Shown piece after piece: positions 38,676 through 45,744 of a stretch of 45,744 nt of DNA. The position numbers and the translations under genes are program-made. How positions within the stretch are numbered: position 1 is the stretch's first letter; every line of letters starts with the position of its first letter. The notes under the pieces were generated by a model. That model saw only the letters and a program-made list of their open reading frames with translations. It searched no databases and was not told the DNA's origin. The DNA comes from Clostridiales bacterium DTU033 (lineage in GTDB: Bacteria; Bacillota; Clostridia; Oscillospirales; Acutalibacteraceae): the NCBI GenBank assembly GCA_001513365.1, contig LFTH01000067.1:1-45744 (forward strand). Direction: 5' to 3'.

Positions 38676-39506
38676 TTGCCGAAATTCCCCCGCGACAACA
38701 CCGACCGCAACAGGACATCCCCGTTTGCGTTCACCGGCAACAAGTTCGAGTTTCGGATGGTCGGAGCGGCCAGCAGTATCGCAGACGCGAACACCGTTCT
38801 TAACAGTTCGGTTGCCGAGTCGCTCAGAGTATTCGCCGACAGGCTGGAAGGCGCCGAGAACCTGAAAACCGCGCTGCATGAGCTTATCAAAGAGACCGTA
38901 AAGAAGCACAAGAGGATAGTATTCAACGGCAACGGGTACGACCAAAGATGGCTTAAGGAAGCGGTGGAAAAGCGCGGGTTGAAGAATTACCGCACCACTC
39001 CTGACTGCCTGCCGCGCCTGATGGACAAAAAGAATGTGGATATGCTGACACGGCACGGGGTGTATACCGAAGCTGAAATCAGGTCCAGATATGAAATCAT
39101 GACGGGCAACTACTGTAAGACGGTGATGATTGAAGCCAGCACCATGGTGGATATTGCGAGGACGCTGATTGCCCCGGCCGTCGAGGCCTATGCCGCCGAC
39201 GTCGCAAAGGCCGCCGCCGCAAAAAAGGCTCTGGACCCGGCGATTTCCTGCAGTTACGAAACAAGGCTGGTCCGAAAACTGTCCGCGCTGACAGACAGGA
39301 TAGCCTCAAAGACCGAGGAGCTTAACAACGCGCTGTTCGCATTGCAGAACGTGGAGGATGTCGGCACGAAAGCCGTGATGATTCGCGACAACCTGCTGAA
39401 CCTGATGGGCGAGTTGAGACTTGCGTGCGACGAGGCGGAAACCATCACCGCAAGAAGCTACTGGCCGTTCCCGACATACGCGGAGCTTTTGTACTGTGCA
39501 GGATAA
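38676..39506 (+). pseudogene. glnN: 5'-truncated type III glutamine synthetase
   Basis: The 276 encoded residues match only the C-terminal part of GSIII (GlnN), a roughly 700-residue glutamine synthetase found in Clostridia and Bacteroidetes. Recognisable blocks are PKFPRDNTDRNRTSPFAF with GNKFEFRM directly after it, KRIVFNGNGYDQRW, YEIMTGNYCKTVMIEA, and the helical C-terminus ending PFPTYAELL. About 420 N-terminal residues, including the first part of the catalytic domain, are missing. The open frame begins with an internal TTG leucine codon, no ribosome site precedes it, and the pyridoxamine kinase promoter lies immediately upstream on the other strand. It therefore cannot make a functional enzyme. 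It is either a genomic remnant or an assembly join. Confidence 0.85.
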
Positions 39507-39584
39507 GTTCTGGTTTCAGGTTTGATTATTGGGGACAGCGCTGCGGGCGATTTGTAAAAATGCCAAAAAATTCATATTTTATTA

Positions 39585-39612
39585 TTGACAACATGCCCAA
39601 AGAGAGTATAAT
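39585..39612 (+). promoter_or_regulatory. Sigma-A promoter of the gatCAB-guaA-purF run
   Basis: TTGACA (39585-39590), a 16-base spacer and TATAAT (39607-39612) are both perfect consensus hexamers. Transcription should start near 39619, three bases before a 14-bp stem-loop. Confidence 0.75.
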
Positions 39613-39621
39613 TTATTTAGC

Positions 39622-39662
39622 AAAAGGCAATGATGTCTTTGGTGTGGGCATCATTGCCTTTT
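39622..39662 (+). other. 5'-terminal stem-loop of the gatC transcript
   Basis: A perfect 14-bp stem (39622-39635 with 39649-39662) has a 13-base loop and ends in TTTT plus T. It starts about three bases after the predicted transcription start and ends about 24 bases before the gatC start codon. It could be an attenuator-like terminator or a 5' stabiliser of the message. No alternative antiterminator pairing was apparent. Confidence 0.55.
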
Positions 39663-39686
39663 TCATCCAAAAAGGGGTTGAACGCC

Positions 39687-39974
39687 TTGAAAATTGATAA
39701 AAAACTAATCAGGCATATTGCGGCGCTGGCAAAGCTTGAAATTGACGAAAATGATATTGATAAGTGGATTGGGCAGATGAACGAGATAATCGCCTTTGCC
39801 GACCGGCTGAATGAATTTAATTTGCAGGATTTCAGCGAAACGGCGCATGGGTTTGACGCGCCCGGTGTTTTTCTCGAGGACGTAAGAAAGCCGTCATATC
39901 CGAGAGAGGCAATGCTGGCGAACGCTCCGGATGTGGAAGGCGGATGTTATTCGGTGCCCATAATTGTCGAGTGA
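39687..39974 (+). CDS. gatC: Glutamyl/aspartyl-tRNA amidotransferase subunit C
   Basis: GatC is the small stabilising subunit of GatCAB, which converts misacylated Glu-tRNA(Gln) or Asp-tRNA(Asn) to the correct amide. The 95-residue protein has the family's ALAKLEIDENDIDKWIGQMN segment and the C-terminal DAPGVFLEDVRKPSYPREA, close to the usual 95 residues. The TTG at 39687 is chosen because AGGGG (39673-39677) is nine bases upstream and the frame upstream runs through the leader stem-loop. gatA starts nine bases later. Confidence 0.92.
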   Translation: MKIDKKLIRHIAALAKLEIDENDIDKWIGQMNEIIAFADRLNEFNLQDFSETAHGFDAPGVFLEDVRKPSYPREAMLANAPDVEGGCYSVPIIVE

Positions 39975-39982
39975 GGTAATAT

Positions 39983-41482
39983 ATGATACGGTTTGGAAAA
40001 AGCACGGTCAGGGAGCTTTCGGCTCTTTTGATGAACAGGGAGGTTTCCTCGACCGAGCTTGCGAAAGGCTATCTTGACAGGATAAAAGAATACGACCCGG
40101 CAATCGAAAGCTACATCACTGTATGCGAAAAAGAGGCAATGGACGCCGCAAAGAGCGCGGACAGGCGGATAGCGGCGGGCGAAAAAGGGGATTTGCTGGG
40201 AATTCCCGTCGGGATTAAGGACAACATCTGCACCTGCGGGATTAATACAACCTGCGGCTCCCGAATGCTTCACAACTTTGTGCCTCCATACGACGCCACG
40301 GTTGTCAGAAAGCTCAGGGAGGCCGACGCGGTTATCCTCGGCAAGCTCAATATGGACGAGTTTGCGATGGGTTCATCCACCGAAACCTCTTACTTCAAAA
40401 AGACAAAAAACCCTTATGATTTAACCTGCGTTCCCGGCGGCTCGTCCGGCGGTTCGGCCGCCGCGGTTTCCGCCGATTTGGCGGCTTTCGCGCTTGGCTC
40501 GGATACCGGCGGCTCAATCCGGCAGCCGGCTGCTTTTTGCGGCTGTGTGGGGCTTAAACCAACCTACGGGCTGGTATAGAGGTTTGGGCTGGTGGCGTTC
40601 GCCTCCTCCCTTGACCAAATCGGCCCGCTTGCCAAAACCGTCGAGGACTGCGCTCTAATCTTAAAACATATTGCCGGGCACGACGAAATGGACTCCACCT
40701 CGGCGAATGCCGAAATCCCGAACTATACGGCGGCACTGGGACGCGGCATAGCCGGTATGAGGATTGGGGTGCCGAAACAGTATCTTGAAAACGGGATACA
40801 GCCCGAAATCAAAAAAGCGGTGCTGGACGCCGTAAAGGTTTATGAGGATTTGGGCGCGGCATGTGAAGAATGCTCGCTGCCTTTGGTAGAATATGCTCTT
40901 TATGCTTACTATTTAATCTCATCGGCAGAGGCAAGCTCAAACCTTGCAAGGTACGACGGGGTGAAATATGGTTTCAGAGCAGATAACTTCGGGGATTTAA
41001 GAGATATGTACCTTAAAACCCGCAGTCAGGGCTTTGGCGAGGAAGTAAAAAGAAGGATAATGCTGGGCACCTTCGCGCTGAGTTCCGGATACTACGACGC
41101 GTATTATAAAAGATCCCGGCTGGTATCCGGGTTAATCAGTGATGAGTTTTCCGCCCGCTTTTCAAAATACGACGCGCTCCTGACCCCGACCACCCCGACC
41201 ACCGCTTTCCGTTTCGGGGAGAAAGCGGACCCGATTTCAATGTATATGGGGGACGTATGCACTGTCGCGGTGAATATCGCAGGGCTGCCGGCAATCAGCA
41301 TTCCCGCGGGTTTTGACGGCGCCGGCAAACCGATTGGCATTCAGCTTATCGCAGACCGCTTTGAGGAAGAAAAGCTGCTGCGCCTTGCATATTCTTATGA
41401 GAAGGTGGCCGGTTTTGAAAACGCCCGCCCTGAGCTTTCTGACGTAAAGGGGGGATTGCAGTGGACTACGAGACAATCATAG
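39983..41482 (+). pseudogene. gatA: gatA with in-frame amber codon
   Basis: GatA is the glutaminase subunit of GatCAB. Over 499 sense codons the frame is otherwise intact, but codon 199 (40577-40579) is TAG, in the family block that normally reads TYGRVSRYGLVAFASS; here it is LV-stop-RFGLVAFASS. The stop therefore replaces a serine whose TCG codon would differ by one base. All three catalytic residues (Lys79, Ser154, Ser178, by family numbering) are encoded before the stop, but the C-terminal half from about residue 200 would be lost. Downstream starts near 40592 have no ribosome site. It may be a real nonsense mutation, suppressed amber, or sequencing error. TAG is used as a normal stop elsewhere in the window (folE, guaA), which argues against general recoding. 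Confidence 0.85.
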
Positions 41483-42885
41483 GCCTTGAAATCCACGCCG
41501 AGCTTTCGACAGAGTCGAAGATTTTCTGCTCATGCTCCACCGAATTCGGTGCGGACGTGAATACCCATACCTGCCCCGTATGCACCGGAATGCCGGGAGT
41601 CCTGCCGGTTTTGAATAAAAAGGCGGTCGAATACGCGATTATGGCGGGGCTTGCAATGAACTGCAACATAACCCGTTACGGAAAACAGGACAGGAAAAAC
41701 TATTTTTACCCGGATTTGCCAAAAGGATACCAGATTTCACAGTACGACCTTCCAATATGCTATGGCGGGTACATGGAGATTGAAGCGGACGGCCAACAAA
41801 AAAAGATTGGCATAACCCGCATCCACATTGAGGAAGACGCCGGCAAGCTGATTCACGACGATTTCCTCGGAGTATCACTTGTGGATTACAACAGGGCCGG
41901 AGTGCCCCTGATAGAGATAGTAACCGAGCCGGACGTACGTTCAGCCGGAGAGGCGAAAGCCTTTCTGGAAAAGGTGAAATCCATACTGGAGTACACCGGC
42001 GTTTCGGATTGTAAAATGCAGGAGGGCTCGCTCAGGTGCGACATCAACCTTTCGGTAAGACCGATGGGGCAAAAGGAGTTAGGCACCCGCACCGAGATAA
42101 AAAACATCAATTCATTCAGCGCGGCGGTACGGGCAATCGAATTTGAGCGCAGCCGGCAGATTGGCTTGATTTCTGCCGGAAAAGAAGTGGCTCTGGCCAC
42201 TTTAAGATGGGACGACGAAAACGGGATAGGCTATGAAATGCGCTCAAAGGAAGAAGCCCACGACTACCGGTATTTTCCCGAGCCGGATTTGGCACCTGTT
42301 GTGATTGACGACGGGTGGATTGAAAAAATCAAAAACAGTTTACCGGAGCTGCCGGACGCAAGGAAGGAAAGGTATGTCAGCGATTTCGGCCTTCCCGAAT
42401 ACGATGCCGCCTTCATAACCGCTTCGCGAAAGCTGGCTGATTACTTTGAAAAGGCGGTCGAGCTTGGGGCGCCGCCGAAAATCGCGAGCAACTGGATTAT
42501 GGGAGACATATCAAGGCTGCTGAAAGACAGAGGGCTTGAGGATATCCCGTTTGCACCGGAATATCTTGTAAAAACCACTGATTTAATTGAAAAAGGTGTG
42601 GTCAGCACCACTGCTGCAAAAAGGATTGTAGCGGAGCTGTTTGACGGGGAAAAAGACCCCGAACAAATCGCAAAAGAGGCAGGGCTTATTCAGGTGAGCG
42701 ACGAGTCCGAGCTTGCACTGCTGGTAAAACAGGTTATTGACGAAAACCCCAAAGCGGTGGCGGAAGTCCGCGCCGGCAAGGAAAAGGCGATGGGGTTTTT
42801 AATCGGGCAGGCCATGCGAGTCTCAAAGGGGAGCGCAAACCCGCGGATTATCAGCAGGCTTGTAAGGAAAATGCTCGGACTCTAA
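41461..42885 (+). CDS. gatB: Glutamyl/aspartyl-tRNA amidotransferase subunit B
   Basis: GatB is the kinase/amidase-coupled subunit that binds the tRNA and activates the misacylated amino acid with ATP. The 474-residue protein begins [18 protein letters not shown], has the zinc-site pairs CSCSTEF and CPVCTGMPG, the catalytic core [24 protein letters not shown] and LRCDINLSV, then the helical and YqeY tail domains ending [16 protein letters not shown]. The start is GTG at 41461 behind AAAGGGGGG and overlaps gatA by 22 bases, so translation is probably coupled. This gene is intact despite the lesions in its neighbours. Confidence 0.95.
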   Translation: MDYETIIGLEIHAELSTESKIFCSCSTEFGADVNTHTCPVCTGMPGVLPVLNKKAVEYAIMAGLAMNCNITRYGKQDRKNYFYPDLPKGYQISQYDLPICYGGYMEIEADGQQKKIGITRIHIEEDAGKLIHDDFLGVSLVDYNRAGVPLIEIVTEPDVRSAGEAKAFLEKVKSILEYTGVSDCKMQEGSLRCDINLSVRPMGQKELGTRTEIKNINSFSAAVRAIEFERSRQIGLISAGKEVALATLRWDDENGIGYEMRSKEEAHDYRYFPEPDLAPVVIDDGWIEKIKNSLPELPDARKERYVSDFGLPEYDAAFITASRKLADYFEKAVELGAPPKIASNWIMGDISRLLKDRGLEDIPFAPEYLVKTTDLIEKGVVSTTAAKRIVAELFDGEKDPEQIAKEAGLIQVSDESELALLVKQVIDENPKAVAEVRAGKEKAMGFLIGQAMRVSKGSANPRIISRLVRKMLGL

Positions 42886-43003
42886 CATGATAGAATTAGG
42901 CATTAGCATTTGCCGCGCTGCGCTTTGGACACAGAGCGTTTCTGCGAAAACCGCATTTTTGCCGCCTGCGGGCATATCAATTCATTGGAAGAGAGCTGAC
43001 AGG

Positions 43004-44535
43004 ATGGATAAAATTCTGGTTTTGGATTTCGGCGGGCAGTATAACCAGCTTATTGCGCGCAGGGTGCGCTCAGAGCAGGTGTACGCCGAGATTAGGCACT
43101 GCGATAAAATCACCCCGCCAGAGATTAAAAAAGTGGGGTACAGGGGTATTATCTTAACCGGCGGGCCGAACAGCGTCTACGAGCCGTCCTCGCCGCGCTA
43201 TGACCCCGCGGTGCTTGAGCTTGGGATACCGGTGCTTGGGATTTGCTACGGATTTCAGCTGCTCGCCTTTTTGGCGGGCGGCGAGGTAGCAACTGCGGAC
43301 TCCGGCAGCGAGTACGGCAGTACCACGCTTTATGCAAAAGGCAGCGCCCTGTTTGACGGAGTGCCGGAAGAAAGCGTTTGCTGGATGAGCCATACCGATA
43401 CGTGAAAAAACCGCCTGAAGGCTTTAAAACGATTGCCCGCACCGAAAAATGCCCCTGCGCCGCCCTCTGCGATGATAACCGCAAGCTGTACGGGGTGCAG
43501 TTTCATCCTGAAGTTTCACATACCGTTTACGGCAGGCAGATAATCCGCAATTTCATCTTTTCTATCTGCGGCTGCAGGCCGGACTGGAAAGCGGAAAACT
43601 TTGTAGAGAGCGCTATCCAAAAATACAAATCAGTGCTTTCGGGCAAAAAGGTTTTGCTGGCGCTTTCAGGCGGGGTGGATTCCACTGTGGCGGCGGCGCT
43701 TTTACACAAAGCTATCGGCAGAAACCTTATCTGCGTGTTTGTGGACCACGGGCTTTTGCGGAAAGGCGAAGGGGATTATGTTGAGAAAACCTTAAGCGGC
43801 GGACTGGGTATCAACCTTGTGCGCGTGAATGCCGGGGACAGGTTTTTAACAAGATTGTCGGGGGTGTCCGAACCGGAGAAAAAGCGCAAGATTATAGGCG
43901 AAGAATTTATAAGGGTGTTTGAAGAAGAGGCCAAAAAACTCGGCGCAATTGACGCGCTTGCTCAGGGTACCATTTACCCCGATGTCATCGAAAGCGGCAG
44001 CGGCGGTTCGGCGGTAATCAAAAGCCACCACAATGTCGGCGGGCTCCCCGATGTCATAGCGTTTAAGGAGATAATCGAGCCGCTGCGTGATTTGTTCAAG
44101 GATGAAGTGCGCGAAGTGGGGGAGCAGCTGGGTCTTCCGGGCAAACTTGTGTGGAGGCAGCCGTTCCCCGGTCCCGGCCTTGCGGTGCGGGTAACCGGAG
44201 AGGTTACAAAAGAAAAGCTTGGACTTCTGCGTGAAGCCGACGTGATTTTCCGTAAGGAGATTGAAAACGCGGGGCTTGAAAGAAAGGTCAACCAGTATTT
44301 TGCGGTGCTGACCGACTCCCGCAGCGTTGGCGTGATGGGGGACACGAGGACCTACGGATATACGGTGGCTCTGCGCGCGGTTACCACCGACGATTTCATG
44401 ACCGCCGAATGGGCAAGGCTGCCCTATGAGGTGCTGGCAAGGGCGTCCGGCAGGATTACAAACGAAGTCAGGGGCATTACCAGAGTGGTATATGACATAA
44501 CCTCAAAACCGCCGGCTACGGTGGAGTGGGAATAG
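43004..44535 (+). pseudogene. guaA: guaA with one-base frameshift
   Basis: GuaA converts XMP to GMP with glutamine and ATP. The 5' part (43004 to about 43402) encodes the GATase domain with catalytic Cys81 in [10 protein letters not shown] and ends CWMSHTDT then TGA. The next part, in the frame one base back, continues [18 protein letters not shown] and [12 protein letters not shown] (catalytic His) and then the whole ATP-pyrophosphatase domain ([13 protein letters not shown]) and dimerisation domain to TAG at 44533. Loss of one G near 43402 (ACG-TG where ACG-GTG is expected) explains the break; restoring it gives a normal 510-residue protein. Real mutation, sequencing error or strain mixture all fit. 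The start ATG at 43004 follows GAAGAGAG. Confidence 0.88.
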
Positions 44536-44554
44536 ACTGATAACGGAGGAAAAG

Positions 44555-45744
44555 ATGGCTATTCGCGAAGAATGCGGGGTTTTCGGCGTTTTTTCGCCAA
44601 GCCCTGATGATGTGGCGGCAATTTCATATTACGGGCTGTACGCTCTACAGCACAGGGGGCAGGAAAGCTGCGGCATTGTGGTGAACAGCGGCGGCGAGTT
44701 TGTGTCCCACAAGGATTTGGGGCTTGTCAGCGAGGTTTCCACAAAGGAAACCCTGTCCCGTATGCCGAGTGGTACGGCGGCGGTTGGCCACGTCCGGTAC
44801 GGCACCACCGGCAGGTCAAGCCGCAGCAACTGCCAGCCGATTGAAGTAAACCATTACATGGGAAAAATGGCGCTGGCCCATAACGGAAACCTCTCGAATG
44901 TGTGGGAGCTGAAAGAAAAGCTCGAACTATCGGGGGCTATTTTCCATACCACCAGCGACACCGAGACCGTTGCCTATATCATCACCAGAGAGAGACTGAA
45001 CGCGCCGTCGGTCGAGGACGCGGTAAGCCGCGCGATGGAGGTTATAGAAGGCGCTTATTCCCTGATTATTATGACGCCCGACAAATTAATCTGCGCAAGG
45101 GATATGTACGGGTTCAGGCCGCTGTGCTTTGGCAAAACCGCCGGCGGCGTTTACGTAGCTGCGTCCGAAAGCTGCGCGGTTAAAGCGGTGGGCGCCGAAG
45201 TTGTCAGGGATGTGGAGCCGGGCGAGATACTGGTGTTCAGCCGGGACGGGGTATTCTCCCGCACAGAGCACTGCGGCAAAAAGCAAAAACATCTCTGCAT
45301 ATTCGAGTACATCTATTTTGCGCGGCCGGATTCGGTAATCGACGGGGTTTCGGTCCACGCGTCCCGCGTGGACGCGGGCAGGAAGGATTACCAGCTGCTC
45401 TATTTTCAAAACGGCAAGGGAAGGTTTATGCTCGGTGAAACCTGCTATACGGTTTCGGAAGGCGAGTTTTTCATTTATTATCCGAACGAGCCGCAGCATT
45501 ATGAATATCGCCTTTCCGACACTCCGGATTTGTACTGGATTCACTTTACAGGCAAAGACGTGCCGCAGATACTGCAGCAGTTGGATTTTGCGGAGTCCCG
45601 ACGGTATCATGTCAGGGTAAAGGATGTCTATCACAGTTTATTCGATAAAATCATTCACGAACTGCAGATGAAACAAAGCCACTTTGAAAGTCTCGCAAAC
45701 ACTTATTTTCTTGAACTGCTGACCCTGATGTCCCGTTCGGCAAC
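44555..45744 (+). CDS. purF: PurF N-terminal glutaminase domain fused in frame to AraC-type sensor (open at window end)
   Basis: The first 276 codons are amidophosphoribosyltransferase: EECGVFGVF with the Ntn catalytic Cys7 (after a six-residue leader), QHRGQESCGI, GHVRYGTTGRSS, AHNGNLSNV, ICARDMYGFRPLCFG and IYFARPDSVIDG, which belongs to the entrance of the phosphoribosyltransferase domain. The cysteine in CIFEYIYF corresponds to the first of four [4Fe-4S] ligands in Bacillus PurF; the other three are absent here. After DAGR at 45380-45382 the sequence switches without a frame break to an AraC-family cupin sensor. A genuine PurF would continue for about 200 residues. The GGAGG ribosome site 7 bases before the ATG supports the start. 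Function as a PurF is lost. Confidence 0.8.
   Translation, partial: MAIREECGVFGVFSPSPDDVAAISYYGLYALQHRGQESCGIVVNSGGEFVSHKDLGLVSEVSTKETLSRMPSGTAAVGHVRYGTTGRSSRSNCQPIEVNHYMGKMALAHNGNLSNVWELKEKLELSGAIFHTTSDTETVAYIITRERLNAPSVEDAVSRAMEVIEGAYSLIIMTPDKLICARDMYGFRPLCFGKTAGGVYVAASESCAVKAVGAEVVRDVEPGEILVFSRDGVFSRTEHCGKKQKHLCIFEYIYFARPDSVIDGVSVHASRVDAGRKDYQLLYFQNGKGRFMLGETCYTVSEGEFFIYYPNEPQHYEYRLSDTPDLYWIHFTGKDVPQILQQLDFAESRRYHVRVKDVYHSLFDKIIHELQMKQSHFESLANTYFLELLTLMSRSA
45383..45744 (+). other. AraC-type transcription regulator sensor domain (3' part missing)
   Basis: The 120 residues from the junction to the window end match the N-terminal cupin sensor of clostridial AraC regulators. They begin KDYQLLYFQNGKGRFMLG, continue with YTVSEGEFFIYYPNEPQHYE and YWIHFTG, and reach a helical segment ending ELLTLMSR. 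The DNA-binding helix-turn-helix would follow beyond the window. It shares no start of its own here, because the preceding frame is the PurF part. Confidence 0.75.

Noticed and set aside
40577-40579. Pyrrolysine or genome-wide amber recoding as explanation of the gatA TAG
   Set aside because: TAG ends folE and guaA normally, no pyrrolysine genes are in the window, and GatA has no known pyrrolysine; a single-base change from TCG is simpler.
42886-43003. Possible guanine riboswitch before guaA
   Set aside because: The 118-base gap has no purine-riboswitch core or conserved three-way junction that I can recognise, and guaA appears to be read from the gatC promoter.
1-45744. Search for CRISPR arrays, insertion sequences, toxin-antitoxin or phage genes
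   Set aside because: No regularly spaced direct repeats, transposase or phage-type proteins were seen on either strand.

Overview
The window looks like a chromosomal contig from an endospore-forming member of the Clostridia, most likely an Oscillospirales/Ruminococcaceae-type lineage. This is inferred from spoIID, spoIVB, spo0A and the dipicolinate synthase pair dpaA-dpaB, from the Firmicutes pairs rny-ymdB, yloU-yloV and yqhY-nusB, from GatCAB transamidation, and from a remnant of a type III glutamine synthetase. Strong Shine-Dalgarno sites and consensus sigma-A promoters are common. Nearly everything is core metabolism; there is no phage, insertion sequence, CRISPR array or defence island.

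Layout. Positions 1-4.3 kb hold a minus-strand citrate synthase and an unknown membrane protein, then spoIID (+) facing folE (-). Positions 4.5-10.9 kb carry rny, ymdB, an orphan oligopeptide-type binding lipoprotein and yloU-yloV. Positions 11.1-13.4 kb carry spoIVB and spo0A, with an overlooked 26-codon leader ORF in front of spoIVB. A small unknown gene, tRNA-Arg(CCT) and a minus-strand ABC exporter with a very long coiled coil follow to 18.4 kb. dpaA-dpaB (with a sigma-K-like promoter), rpiB and tRNA-Thr(CGT) lie at 18.5-20.9 kb.

Positions 21.1-32.3 kb are one long co-directional run: yqhY, nusB, an M22 peptidase, xseA, xseB, ispA, a DUF212 membrane protein, dxs, tlyA, nadK, argR, recN and an HD hydrolase. 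This is the classic Firmicutes nusB-to-recN neighbourhood joining transcription control, DNA repair, isoprenoid precursors and arginine regulation. The spoIVB-spo0A pair that follows recN in Bacillus lies about 17 kb upstream here. Then come asnB (-), a PHP-domain protein, an adaptor/permease efflux pair and a pyridoxamine kinase (-).

The last 7 kb is different. It holds a 5'-truncated glnN, then gatC-gatA-gatB-guaA-purF, in which gatA has an in-frame amber codon, guaA a one-base frameshift, and purF is fused in frame to an AraC-type sensor domain at the window edge. These four lesions are the most striking feature of the window. Assembly or sequencing error, strain mixture or genuine gene decay could each explain them, and read data would decide.

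I did not find a clear undescribed multi-gene system. The best candidates for new biology are small regulatory arrangements: a palindrome inside the citrate synthase promoter, the coupled leader ORF of spoIVB, and a stem-loop at the very 5' end of the gatCAB transcript.
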